Source: Lysobacteraceae bacterium
Lineage (GTDB): Bacteria > Pseudomonadota > Gammaproteobacteria > Xanthomonadales > Rhodanobacteraceae
Length of the DNA: 64,000 nt
Reading direction: 5' to 3'
NCBI GenBank assembly: GCA_004143945.1
Contig: SEHB01000007.1
Span: forward strand, 1-64,000
How positions within the stretch are numbered: position 1 is the first letter of the stretch; every line of letters starts with the position of its first letter. Positions 44,018 to 54,046 of this stretch are shown piece by piece. The position numbers and the translations under genes are program-made. The notes under the pieces were generated by a model. That model saw only the letters and a program-made list of their open reading frames with translations. It did no database searches and was not told the DNA's origin.

Positions 44018-47000
44018 ATGCCGTTGAACACGATCGCCGTACACGACTCGGCAAACCGCTGGCTCGCCCGCTGGCAGCGCCGCAGCCTGCTCATGCTTGC
44101 CCTGCTCATGTGCGGGCATGCCACCGCGGAAGGCACGCGCACGTTGCATCCGGCCGGCGCGACCGGCGAACGTGGCGTGATGGACGTCAGCGACTCGTCG
44201 TTCTTCGCGAACGTCGCGCGCGGCCGGCAGTTCCTGTACGTGTATGCGCGGGCGGGCGAATACATCCTGCTCGGCTCGCGCAACCGCAGCAACGGCGGCG
44301 ACGCTTTCGTGTACGACCCGCAGTCGTTCGGCACGCCCGGCGACGAGACCGTCCCCGGCACCGCCGACTTCACCTGCAGTTCGCAAGCCGGCCGCGGCAC
44401 GATCGCCGGACGCGCGGCCGAACTCGCGGGGCCCAACAGCGCCGACGGCACGGCCACCGTCACCGATGGCTTCACGCCGTGTTCGTACCTTGCGCCCGTG
44501 ACCGGCCTCTACGGCGTTCGCTTCACCGGCGCGACCAGCGGCGGCCAGACCAACACCGCGTCGATCGCGACGCCGCCGATCCTGTCCGGCAGCCTGGTGT
44601 CCGCCTGGGACGTGACGATCCGCGCGGGCGCGGATTCGCTCACCGACATCAACGGTCGCCTCTTCACCTACGCGTGGACGGTGTATCTGCAGAGCAACGG
44701 ACGCCGGCTCGACAACGACCTCTACTACGTGTCCAGCGACGGCTATCGCTATCGCCAGTCGCTGCGCGGCATCGACCCGAACCGCGCCGCGTTCTACGCC
44801 AATTCCAGCGGCTTCATCGACACCGACGGCGGTCCGCTGTATCGCGATATCCGGGGCAACAACGCCGCCGTGACCGCGGGACCGTCCATCGCCGCGGGCA
44901 TTACCGCACAACGCCCGCAGTACCCGATCTTCTTCAGCGACGTGTCGCCGTCAGGCGCCAACGCGAGCGAAGTCGACCGCGTGCTCACCGCCCTCGCGAT
45001 CCCGCTCGCGCCGTTGCCGCCGCAACTGGGCAGCCCGAGCTTCGTCGGCAACATCGGCGGCAACACCTCGACCGTCTCGAGCGGCGGCGTGTTCACGTTC
45101 ACGACGCTCAATACGCTCACCTACGAGATCGTCATCAGCCGTGACGGCATCGATTTCGATCCGGCGAACGTGCTCAACCGCGTGCTCACCGGCATCGCGC
45201 TGAGCGGCAGCCACACGGTCCTCTGGGACGGCCTCGACAACGATGGAAACGCGTTTCCCGTCGGCGACTACGAGTTCCGCATCGTCGGTCGCAACGGCGA
45301 GATCCATTTCCCGATGATCGACATCGAAGCCAACACGCGCGGTGGCCCGACCCTGACCAAGCTCAACGGCACGCTGCAGGAGGCGACGACCGTCTACTTC
45401 GATGATCGCGGCTACGCCGCTGCGAACGGAACCCTGATCGGGCAGCTCAACGGCCACCTCTGCGGCGCCGGCAGCCTGATCGCGCAGCCGGTGCCGAACC
45501 ACTCGCTGGTGGGCGTGGATTCGGCGGACGCCAACCTCGGCGGCAGCGGCAACTACTATCGTTCGTGGGGTGGGTCGGCGGACAACAACAACGACTGCAC
45601 CAACAACGCGACGCAATACTTCGCGACCGCGAAAGGACTCGACCTCTGGGCGCTGGAGAAGTCGGCCGTCACGGAACTGCCGATCGAGATCGTCGAGCCG
45701 ACCGTCGGCGTCGACGTGGGCACGATGGTCAGCGTCACGCCGGCCGTGCTGCCCGGCGACACCGCGTACGGCAGCTTCGTGTTCACCAACGCGGGCGACC
45801 AGATCGCCACCGGCGTCACCTACGGCGTGGCGCTCGGCAATTCGGCGCAGCCGGTTACCTGCCCGACCGCAGTGAATTTCACCCTCGTTCCCGCCGGCGT
45901 CGTCGCGACGTACAACCCGGCGCCCGCGTGCACGATCACCTTCACCGGCATGCCGGCCACGCTCGCGCCGGGTGAATCGCTGGCCTTCAACTTCGACTAC
46001 GTCGTGCTGCCCGCGAACCCGGGTCCGATTCCCGTCGCCACGACCATCACGGCGGCGAACGAGAACAACGATGTCGCGCCGAACACGGCCAACGCCGAGA
46101 CCGTGGTCGCGCGGCCGGTCATCAACGTCGCCAAGAGCGCGTCCCCGGCGCCGGGTACCGAAGTCGACGTCGGCGACACGATCACCTACACGCTGAGCGC
46201 GACCATCGGGAACGCTCCGTTGACCGCCACGCTGACGCTGACCGATACGCTCGGTGCCGGATTGGCCTTCGGAAGCGTGAGCAGCAGCCATCCCGCCTTC
46301 ACCTGCGGCGGAAACCTCACCTGCACGCTTCCGGCCGGCACCGCGACCGGGACCTACACGGTGGTCTACACCGCGACGGTCGAGCCGTCCGCGGTCGGCA
46401 GCGTCGCCAATAGCGTGGTGCCGAGCGGTGGAGGCAGCGACGACCCGCCGGGCTGCGCGCCCTGCAGCGTGGAGCATCCGCTCGTGCCGCCGCCGGCATT
46501 CCCGTTCTGCCCCGCTGCCGGTGATCCGGCGCAGGTGTTCAATGTCGTCAACGGCGTCCAGATCTACGGTTACACGCCGCCCGGCACGGCGCCCGATGTG
46601 CTGCTGCCGCTGGTGCCGGAGACGATCTCCGGCAACCTCAATGCGCTGATGCTCGACCCGGTGCGCAACCGCCTGCTGCTGATCCAGCGGTCGAGCGGCT
46701 CGGAATCCACGCTGTGGGCCTACGACGCCGCCAACGGCGGCTGGTACGTGGCATTCGGTCCGTTCGCGTCGCCGGACTTCCCGCGCGGCGGATTCAACGC
46801 GGCGGGCACTGGCTATCTGATCGGCGGCGGCACGAGTCCCGAAGTGTGGGAAGTCGTGTCCTCCTCGACGTTCGGTTACACCGTGGCCCAGATCGGCACG
46901 ATGAATTACGACAACGCGCCGACCGACACGGGCTCGGGCGACATCGCGTTCGACGGCAACGGCAGGGCATGGCTGGCAGTCGGCCAGGACATCTACCACC

Positions 47001-50000
47001 TCGACCTTGGTGGCAGCTCGCCGTTCACGGCCGTGCGCCAGACGCGGCCGCTGCTCGGTGGTTCGCCGAGCGCGATCGGCTGGGCCGGCATCGCGTTCGC
47101 GGCGGACGGCACGTTGATCCTTGCCAACAATGCACCGTCGCCGAGTGCCTACTACCAGTACGATCCGGCGACGGGCGTCATCGTGCATCGTGTCGACACC
47201 ACGGCCAATGCCGCGCGCGACCTCGCGTCCTGCGCGTTCCCGGTCCAGCTCGAGCCCGAGCTCTCGATCGTGAAGGTGCTGAGCACGGTGAACGGCGCCC
47301 CGTACCCGCCGCTGGCCGCCGTTTCACCCGGCGACGTCCTGACATATGCCATCACGATCACCAATTCGGGTGGCGCGGTTGCGACGCTGTTCGCCGGTGA
47401 CGTGGTCGAAACGGTTCCCGCCGACACCACGCACGTCGGCGGCGACAGCTTCACCTGCGCGGCCGCGACCGCCGGATCGTCGTGCGGCAACACCTCGGCG
47501 TTCAACCTCGCGGCCGGTGCCAGCAGCGAATTGACCTTCACGGTGCAAGTGAACCCGACGGTCGGTGGTGCGTCGATCGCGAATGCCGTGGCGATCCCGG
47601 GTGATGTCGACTGCGCCGTCGCGCCGAACGACTGCGGGGAAGTGACGCCGGTCGATCCATCGGTGACGCTGTCGAAGACGCTGCAATCGGGAGGACCGAC
47701 CGCCGAGCCCGGCGAGACGCTCACCTATGCGATCACGCTGAGCAATGGCACCGGTACGCCGGCGAGCAACTACGGCGTCACCGACGTGCTCGATCCGAAC
47801 GTGGCGTTCGTGTCGGCCTCCGACGGCGGCAATCATGCCGGCGGGACGGTGAGCTGGAGTGGCCTGACCGTGCCTGCGAACGGCAGCCTCGTGCTCACGG
47901 TGCAGGTGGTGGTCGCCGATCCGTTGCCCGAGGGCGTTTCGCAGATTGTGAACCTCGCCTACGAAACCGGCACGACGCCGCCGGGCTGTCCGCCCGCCGG
48001 CGCCCAGTGCGTCGTCACGCCGACCGCACCCGAGGTCGCACTCGTGAAGGCGCTCGCCGGCGAGAGCGGCAGCGTGGCGGGCGTCGCCGAGCCGGGCGAG
48101 CAGCTCAGCTACACGATCACGCTGAGCAACAGCGGCGGCAGCGATGCGATCGGCTACGGCGTCACCGACGTGCTCGACCCGAACGTCGCATTCGTCAGCG
48201 CCGACAACGGCGGTGCGCTCGTCGCCGGCAACGTCGAGTGGAGCGGCCTGGGCATTCCTTCGGGCGGCAACCTCGTGTTGACCGTCGTCGTCACGGTGGC
48301 CGATCCGCTGCCGAGTGGCGTCGCGCGGATCGCGAACCTCGCCTACGAAACCGGCACGACGCCCCCGGCGTGCCCGCCGATCGGGCCGCAGTGCGTGGTC
48401 GTGCCGACCGAGGCGGCAGTCACGATCACCAAGGCGCTTGCAGGCGAGAGCGGCGCGCGACCCGGCCAGGCCGAGGCAGGTGAACAACTGACCTGGACGA
48501 TCACGCTCGCGAACTCGGGTGGCACGGACGCGACGAACGTCGGCGTCACCGATGCGCTCGACTCGAACACGAGCTTCGTCTCCGCGAGCAACGGCGGAGC
48601 GCATGCAGCAAGCGTCGTGACCTGGAGCGGCCTGGGCGTGCCCGCGGGCGGCAGTCTCGTGCTGACCGTGGTCGCGACGGTGGACGATCCGATTCCCGAC
48701 GGGGTCACGCAGGTCGCGAACCTCGCCTACGAGACCGGCACCACGCCGCCCGCCTGCCCGCCGAGCGGCTCGCAGTGCGTCGTCGTGCCGACCGCGCCGG
48801 ACGTCACGATCGCGAAGGCGGCGAGCGCGCCGGTGCCGACCGGCAATCCAGACGAGTACGCGATCACGTATGTCGTCACCGTCGACAACCGCGGTGGCAG
48901 CACCGGCAACTACGATCTCGCCGACACGCTGAGCTTCAACGGCGCGACGGTCACCGCGATCAGCGCACCGGTGCATGCGACGACGACGGGAGACATCCAG
49001 GACGGTGCGTTGGGCAGCTTCAACCCGCCCGCCGGCGGATCGATCGTCACCAACGAGTCGATCGGCAGCGGCGGCAGCGAGCGCTGGACCTACACCGTGA
49101 CCTATGCGGTCGCCGACGGCGACCTTGCCTCCGACTGTTCGATTCCGAATGGCGGCCTGCGCAACCGTGCCGAGCTCGGCGGCGACTCGGCCGGCGCGCC
49201 GCCCGCGGAAACCTGCAGCGGCGCGCCGAGCGTCGCCATCGTGAAGACCGCGACGGCGCCGGCGCCGACCGGCAACCCGAACGAGTTCACGCTGACCTAC
49301 ACGATCGACATCGCGAACACGGGCTCGCTCGCGGGCGTCTACGACCTCGCCGACACGTTCGTATTCAACGGCGCCAATGTCACCGCAGTCAGCACGCCGA
49401 TGTACAACTCGACCAGCGACGTGCAAGACGGCACGCCCGGCGCGTTCGCGCCACCGAGTGGCGGCACGATCGTGACGGGCGAGGGCATCAGCGCAGGTGG
49501 CGCGGAGAGCTGGAGCTACACCGTGACCTACACGGTGACCGATGCCGGCACCGCGCAGGACTGCGCGGACCCCGCCGGAGGCTTGCGCAACTCCGCGCAA
49601 CTCGGCGGCTCGCTCGCCGGCGAATCGAACACCTGCACCGGCGCGCCTGCCGTGGTGATCGGCAAGAGCGTCAGTGGCCCGGGTGCGACCGGCAATCCGG
49701 GCGAGTACACGCTCGACTACCTCGTCACGGTGCAGAACGACGGCAGCCTCGTCGGCAACTACGACCTCGTCGACACGTTCGCGTTCAGTGGCGTCACGGT
49801 GACATCGGTGAGCGCGATCATCCACGGCGGCGCCGATCCGCTCGCGGGCGTGCTCGGAACGCTGGGCGCGAACGGCGGCGCGATCGTCGGCGACGAGACG
49901 ATCGCCGCAGGCGCGAGCGAAACGTATGCGTACACGGTCACGTTCACGCTGGACGATCTCGCGGCCGTCGGCACCTGCGCCGATGGCGGCGGACTCGTGA

Positions 50001-51763
50001 ACGCGGCCGCGCTCGGCGGCAGCTCGACCGGCCAGGTCGGTACCTGCAGTGACATGCCCGATCTCGTCATCACCAAGAGCGCCGGCACGCCGGCGCCGAC
50101 CGGTGTGCCGAACCAGTACACGCTCGCCTACAGCGTGCGCGTGGACAATGCGGGTGCAGCCGCAGGCAGCTACGACCTCGCGGATGCGTTCGACTTCGCG
50201 GGTGCGACCATCGACGCGGTCAGCGCGGTTGCGCATGTCGGTCCCGATCCGCTCGGCGGCACGCTCGGCACGCTGACGCCGACGGGCGGCACGATCGTCA
50301 GCGGCGAGACGCTCGCGGCAGGCAGCGGCGAGAGCTTCGTCTACGCCGTGACCTTCACCCTCACCGATCCCGTCGCCGCGGCCGATTGCGCGAATCCGAA
50401 CGGCGGCCTGCGCAATGCGGCCACGCTCGGCGGCAGCGCGGTCGGAGACTCGCAGACCTGCACGTCGATGCCGGCCGTCTCGATCCTGAAGGCGCTCGCG
50501 GGCGAGAACGGAGCGCATCCCGGGGTCGCCGAACCCGGCGAGCAGTTGACCTACACGATCACGCTGAGCAATACGGGCGACAGCGACGCGACCGGCTACG
50601 GCGTCACCGACCAGCTCGACCCGAATACCGCGTTCGTGTCGGCCGACAATGGTGGCGCGCACGCCGCAGGATTCGTCGAGTGGGACGGACTCACGGTTCC
50701 CGCGAACGGCACGTTGACCTTGACCGTCGTCGTCGTGGTCATCGATCCATTGCCGGTCGGAGTCACCCAGGTCGCCAACGTTGCCTACGAGACCGGCACG
50801 ACACCGCCCGCGTGTCCGCCGAGCGGGCCACAGTGCGTGGTGATTCCCGTCGAAGCAGCGGTCACGCTCTCGAAGTCGGTCGTCGATGCGGGTGGCAACG
50901 GCGAGGCCGAAGCAGGCGAACTGCTGACCTACACGATCACTCTGGTCAATGCGGGTGGCAGCGACGCGACCGGCATCGGCGTGACCGACCCGCTGGACCC
51001 GAACACGACATTCGTGTCGGCCGACCATGGCGGCCTCCACGCTGCGGGGACGGTGAGCTGGAGCGATCTCCTCGTTCCGGCGGGGGGCACCCTGCAGCTG
51101 ACGGTCGTCGTCGCAGTCGCCGATCCGTTGCCGGCCGGCGTGACGCATATCGGCAACATGGCCTACGAAACCGGCACGTCGCCACCCGATTGCGACGCGC
51201 AGCCGCGTCCGGCGAACTGCACCGATATCCCGGTGGCCGGGCTGCCGCACCTGATGATCACCAAGACGGCCGACAGCGCGACGCTCTCGCCCGGCGGCCT
51301 CGTGGTCTACACGATCAGCGTCGGCAACGATGGCGATGCGGCCGCGACCGGCGTGGTGATCAGTGATCCACTGCCCGAAGGCATCGTCGCGTTTGCGTGG
51401 AGCTGCTCGGCGAGCGGCGGCGTGAGCTGCCCGAATGCGGCCGGCACCGGCGCGATCGACGAGACGGTCGCGGCGTTCCCGGCCGGCGGCCTGCTCGTCT
51501 ACAGCGTGACCGCGACCTTGTCGGATGATCCGCCCGGAAGCGTGGTGAACACCGCCACGGTCACGCCCGGAGGCGATGCGACCTGCGGGCCGGACAATAC
51601 GGCACCCCCGTGCCCGGCCACCGTGATCGGCACGGTCGTTCCGGTGGGCGGCGGCGAAGTGCAACCGGTGCCGACCACGAGCGAATGGGCACTGCTGCTG
51701 ATGGCACTGATGATCGGCGGCTGGGCAGGCGTCGCAGCGCACCGTCGGGAACACCGGCGCTGA
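44018..51763 (+). CDS. 2581-aa secreted multi-DUF11-type repeat protein with IPTL-CTERM-like C-terminal tail
   Basis: ggggagg RBS upstream of ATG 44018; signal peptide RRSLLMLALLMCGHATA; repeated YTITLSN.G..DATGYGVTD.LDPN modules; C-terminus VPTTSEWALLLMALMIGGWAGVAAHRREHRR. Confidence 0.9.
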   Translation: MPLNTIAVHDSANRWLARWQRRSLLMLALLMCGHATAEGTRTLHPAGATGERGVMDVSDSSFFANVARGRQFLYVYARAGEYILLGSRNRSNGGDAFVYDPQSFGTPGDETVPGTADFTCSSQAGRGTIAGRAAELAGPNSADGTATVTDGFTPCSYLAPVTGLYGVRFTGATSGGQTNTASIATPPILSGSLVSAWDVTIRAGADSLTDINGRLFTYAWTVYLQSNGRRLDNDLYYVSSDGYRYRQSLRGIDPNRAAFYANSSGFIDTDGGPLYRDIRGNNAAVTAGPSIAAGITAQRPQYPIFFSDVSPSGANASEVDRVLTALAIPLAPLPPQLGSPSFVGNIGGNTSTVSSGGVFTFTTLNTLTYEIVISRDGIDFDPANVLNRVLTGIALSGSHTVLWDGLDNDGNAFPVGDYEFRIVGRNGEIHFPMIDIEANTRGGPTLTKLNGTLQEATTVYFDDRGYAAANGTLIGQLNGHLCGAGSLIAQPVPNHSLVGVDSADANLGGSGNYYRSWGGSADNNNDCTNNATQYFATAKGLDLWALEKSAVTELPIEIVEPTVGVDVGTMVSVTPAVLPGDTAYGSFVFTNAGDQIATGVTYGVALGNSAQPVTCPTAVNFTLVPAGVVATYNPAPACTITFTGMPATLAPGESLAFNFDYVVLPANPGPIPVATTITAANENNDVAPNTANAETVVARPVINVAKSASPAPGTEVDVGDTITYTLSATIGNAPLTATLTLTDTLGAGLAFGSVSSSHPAFTCGGNLTCTLPAGTATGTYTVVYTATVEPSAVGSVANSVVPSGGGSDDPPGCAPCSVEHPLVPPPAFPFCPAAGDPAQVFNVVNGVQIYGYTPPGTAPDVLLPLVPETISGNLNALMLDPVRNRLLLIQRSSGSESTLWAYDAANGGWYVAFGPFASPDFPRGGFNAAGTGYLIGGGTSPEVWEVVSSSTFGYTVAQIGTMNYDNAPTDTGSGDIAFDGNGRAWLAVGQDIYHLDLGGSSPFTAVRQTRPLLGGSPSAIGWAGIAFAADGTLILANNAPSPSAYYQYDPATGVIVHRVDTTANAARDLASCAFPVQLEPELSIVKVLSTVNGAPYPPLAAVSPGDVLTYAITITNSGGAVATLFAGDVVETVPADTTHVGGDSFTCAAATAGSSCGNTSAFNLAAGASSELTFTVQVNPTVGGASIANAVAIPGDVDCAVAPNDCGEVTPVDPSVTLSKTLQSGGPTAEPGETLTYAITLSNGTGTPASNYGVTDVLDPNVAFVSASDGGNHAGGTVSWSGLTVPANGSLVLTVQVVVADPLPEGVSQIVNLAYETGTTPPGCPPAGAQCVVTPTAPEVALVKALAGESGSVAGVAEPGEQLSYTITLSNSGGSDAIGYGVTDVLDPNVAFVSADNGGALVAGNVEWSGLGIPSGGNLVLTVVVTVADPLPSGVARIANLAYETGTTPPACPPIGPQCVVVPTEAAVTITKALAGESGARPGQAEAGEQLTWTITLANSGGTDATNVGVTDALDSNTSFVSASNGGAHAASVVTWSGLGVPAGGSLVLTVVATVDDPIPDGVTQVANLAYETGTTPPACPPSGSQCVVVPTAPDVTIAKAASAPVPTGNPDEYAITYVVTVDNRGGSTGNYDLADTLSFNGATVTAISAPVHATTTGDIQDGALGSFNPPAGGSIVTNESIGSGGSERWTYTVTYAVADGDLASDCSIPNGGLRNRAELGGDSAGAPPAETCSGAPSVAIVKTATAPAPTGNPNEFTLTYTIDIANTGSLAGVYDLADTFVFNGANVTAVSTPMYNSTSDVQDGTPGAFAPPSGGTIVTGEGISAGGAESWSYTVTYTVTDAGTAQDCADPAGGLRNSAQLGGSLAGESNTCTGAPAVVIGKSVSGPGATGNPGEYTLDYLVTVQNDGSLVGNYDLVDTFAFSGVTVTSVSAIIHGGADPLAGVLGTLGANGGAIVGDETIAAGASETYAYTVTFTLDDLAAVGTCADGGGLVNAAALGGSSTGQVGTCSDMPDLVITKSAGTPAPTGVPNQYTLAYSVRVDNAGAAAGSYDLADAFDFAGATIDAVSAVAHVGPDPLGGTLGTLTPTGGTIVSGETLAAGSGESFVYAVTFTLTDPVAAADCANPNGGLRNAATLGGSAVGDSQTCTSMPAVSILKALAGENGAHPGVAEPGEQLTYTITLSNTGDSDATGYGVTDQLDPNTAFVSADNGGAHAAGFVEWDGLTVPANGTLTLTVVVVVIDPLPVGVTQVANVAYETGTTPPACPPSGPQCVVIPVEAAVTLSKSVVDAGGNGEAEAGELLTYTITLVNAGGSDATGIGVTDPLDPNTTFVSADHGGLHAAGTVSWSDLLVPAGGTLQLTVVVAVADPLPAGVTHIGNMAYETGTSPPDCDAQPRPANCTDIPVAGLPHLMITKTADSATLSPGGLVVYTISVGNDGDAAATGVVISDPLPEGIVAFAWSCSASGGVSCPNAAGTGAIDETVAAFPAGGLLVYSVTATLSDDPPGSVVNTATVTPGGDATCGPDNTAPPCPATVIGTVVPVGGGEVQPVPTTSEWALLLMALMIGGWAGVAAHRREHRR
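47663..51246 (+). repeat. Tandem coding modules in order A-A-A-B-B-B-B-A-A
   Basis: Approximate A starts: 47663, 48034, 48419, 50477, 50861. Approximate B starts: 48803, 49232, 49652, 50063. A modules end with NLAYETGTTPPxCPPxGxQCVV; B modules carry PTGNPxEYxLxY...YDLADTFxFxGA...GGLRNxAxLGG. Confidence 0.85.
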
Positions 51764-51841
51764 CATGGGGGCGCGAGGCGCCCCCATGTGCGACATGCGT
51801 GCACGCTCGGCGGCTTCGAAGCCGCCTCCGTGCGCGCGGGC

Positions 51842-53887
51842 CTACGGCTGGATCTCGATGCGGTTCACGGCGCCCGCGAGGTCGCGATTCAACGTGATCC
51901 ACAATTCGCCGGCGGCCGCACGCGGCGACGGGAAGTAGTCGACATCCTGCACGAGCGTCGCGCCGCCGAGCTTCAGCGTCGCCGGCAGGCCCGCGCTCCA
52001 TCCGCGCACGACCAGCAACGGGTGTCGCAGCGTTCCGGTGCCGATCGCGATGTTCGCGTCGAGGCGGTTCGTCGATGCATCGAAGGTCAATGCGCCGCGC
52101 ACGCGATCCCAGCCGGCGGGTGCGTAGGTGTACGGCGTTGCATCGGCGACGCCTGCCGGACCCTGTGTCGCAACGGCGCCGATCGTCGCCGTGAGCGCGA
52201 GCGACTGCAGCGCGTCGACCTCGGCGACGCGCGCGCCGACCGGATCGGACGAGTGCGTGCCGAGCACGATCCAGAGTGAATAGCTCTTCTTCGGCCAGCC
52301 GGGTGCGACCGGATCGCCGGGCAGCGCGAACGCACCGCCGCCGTACCAGGCGTTGCCGCGCACGCGGTATTGCTGCTGGCCGAGGAAACCGAAGTTCGTG
52401 CCCCAGGCAAGGCGTGCGTCCTGCGTCGCACCGCCGTACAGGTTGTAGTTGATCGACTGGTAGGGCCAGTTGTAGTCGCAGGGCATCAGGTAGTTGCCGG
52501 GACAGCCGCTCGTCGTCGCGCTGCTCGTCATCCACAGATCCTGGCCCCAGTAACCGCCCGCATCCTGCTGCGCGATCGTCTGCGTCTGCACGAGGCCCAT
52601 CGTCGCGTCGACGCTGCCGGTCCAGAGTTTCACGAACGGGATCGTGTTGGCCTGGTTCCAGTTCCATGCGCTGCCGAGCGTGACCGGGCTCGTCGTGCTC
52701 GCGAAGCGGTAATAGTCGCCCCAGGCGACCCCTGCGATCTGCGCGCGCGTCGCGTCGCTGGCGGCGCCGTCGATGCGCAACTGGCCGTAGGGCGCGCGTG
52801 AATCGTCGGCCAGGCGGTCGACCGGAACGCCGGAGAGGTCGTAGGTGATCGACCACAGCGGATCATCGCGCCCGCTCGAGACGACCCAGTCGATCGTGAC
52901 CGGCAGGTTGTACTGCTGCGCGGGCGCCGCCGTCGTGCAATAGCGTGGATAGGCCTGCGTGAAGCGCAGGATCGCGTGATGGCGGCCTTCGAACACGCGC
53001 TCGAAACTGCCGCCGGTGAAATGGCCGAGGCTGGAACTGTCGCCGCCGCCGGTGCAGTGGCTCTCGTCGCCCGCGTGCGAAACGACGTAGCCGAAGCCGC
53101 CGAAGCCATCGGTTGTCGCGCGCACCACGCGCGTCGCGCCGCCCGCCTCGTAGCGGAACTCGCGCAACTCGCCGCCGCGGCTGCCGCCGTTGCCGGCGCC
53201 GCCGTCGTTGTGCGCGAGCACGGCGACGCGCGGCCTGCCGGTTGCATCGCGCCAGCCGAAGCGATCGCCGGTCAGGCCGTCGATCGCGACGTCGCGTTCG
53301 ATCACGAGCCCTCCGGGCGGCGGCGGCCCATCGCCCTCGAAGCCGTCCGCGAAGATCGCATCACCACCCGCGCCGAACAGCGCGATGTCGTCGAGATAGA
53401 CGGTCGGCTGCGTCGCCGCGGCATCACTCTGGATGTCGATGCGGTCGAATGCGCCCGACCACGAAAGGGGTGGCTGCGCGAGCATGACGGTCGCTTCGCG
53501 CCAGGTCGCTGCGCTCGGACCTCCGGCGAGATATGCGGACAGCGCTGCCTGCGCGACCACTTCGCCCTCATTCTGCAGGATGAGCTGCAGCTGCTGGCCG
53601 CCGCCGCTGCCGCCGTGCACCCAGAGCTTGAGGGTCGGCCATGTGGTAGCGGACAGGCCGCCAGATGCGTGATGGAAGGACACCGCGTTGTACGCGTTGC
53701 CGGACAACGCGATCGAATAGGTCCCCGCATGCACCGGCGTCGTGTTGGCGAAGTCGCTGCCGCCGCCGTAGGACCAGTCCTCGAAGCCCGGGCCGAGCGC
53801 ATCCTCATAGACGACCTGCTGGGCCGGCGCCGCCGCGGCCTGCGCGAGGAAGAAGAGCGCGCACGCGGCGCGTGGGATGCGACTCAT
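51842..53887 (-). CDS. Exported hypothetical protein: N-terminal jelly-roll-like domain, IFADGFEG linker, large C-terminal domain
   Basis: Signal peptide MSRIPRAACALFFLAQAAAAPAQ; VYLDDIALFGAGGDAIFADGFEGDGPPPPGG; 681 aa. Confidence 0.8.
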   Translation of the reverse strand: MSRIPRAACALFFLAQAAAAPAQQVVYEDALGPGFEDWSYGGGSDFANTTPVHAGTYSIALSGNAYNAVSFHHASGGLSATTWPTLKLWVHGGSGGGQQLQLILQNEGEVVAQAALSAYLAGGPSAATWREATVMLAQPPLSWSGAFDRIDIQSDAAATQPTVYLDDIALFGAGGDAIFADGFEGDGPPPPGGLVIERDVAIDGLTGDRFGWRDATGRPRVAVLAHNDGGAGNGGSRGGELREFRYEAGGATRVVRATTDGFGGFGYVVSHAGDESHCTGGGDSSSLGHFTGGSFERVFEGRHHAILRFTQAYPRYCTTAAPAQQYNLPVTIDWVVSSGRDDPLWSITYDLSGVPVDRLADDSRAPYGQLRIDGAASDATRAQIAGVAWGDYYRFASTTSPVTLGSAWNWNQANTIPFVKLWTGSVDATMGLVQTQTIAQQDAGGYWGQDLWMTSSATTSGCPGNYLMPCDYNWPYQSINYNLYGGATQDARLAWGTNFGFLGQQQYRVRGNAWYGGGAFALPGDPVAPGWPKKSYSLWIVLGTHSSDPVGARVAEVDALQSLALTATIGAVATQGPAGVADATPYTYAPAGWDRVRGALTFDASTNRLDANIAIGTGTLRHPLLVVRGWSAGLPATLKLGGATLVQDVDYFPSPRAAAGELWITLNRDLAGAVNRIEIQP

Positions 53888-54046
53888 CGGATCACTCCAT
53901 CAATGCATTCGGTCATTCATACGTCAGGCGAAGGGCATTCCGGACATCCGCACGCGTGCGACCGCATGGCGGGAGCCGGTATGCCCTCCACGTCGCGCCA
54001 TCACGCGCCATGGAGGACTGCGCTGTTCGCGGGCGCGAACCGGCGG

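Noticed and set aside
47663-51246. Possible CRISPR or tandem satellite because of regularly spaced similar sequences
   Set aside because: The units are long (about 370-430 bp), protein-coding, in frame and diverged; no short identical repeats with unique spacers.
47324-51796. 1490-aa minus-strand ORF opposite the DUF11 repeat region
   Set aside because: Arg/Ala/His-rich translation without domains, lying opposite a clear repeat protein; high GC and codon bias open the antisense frame.
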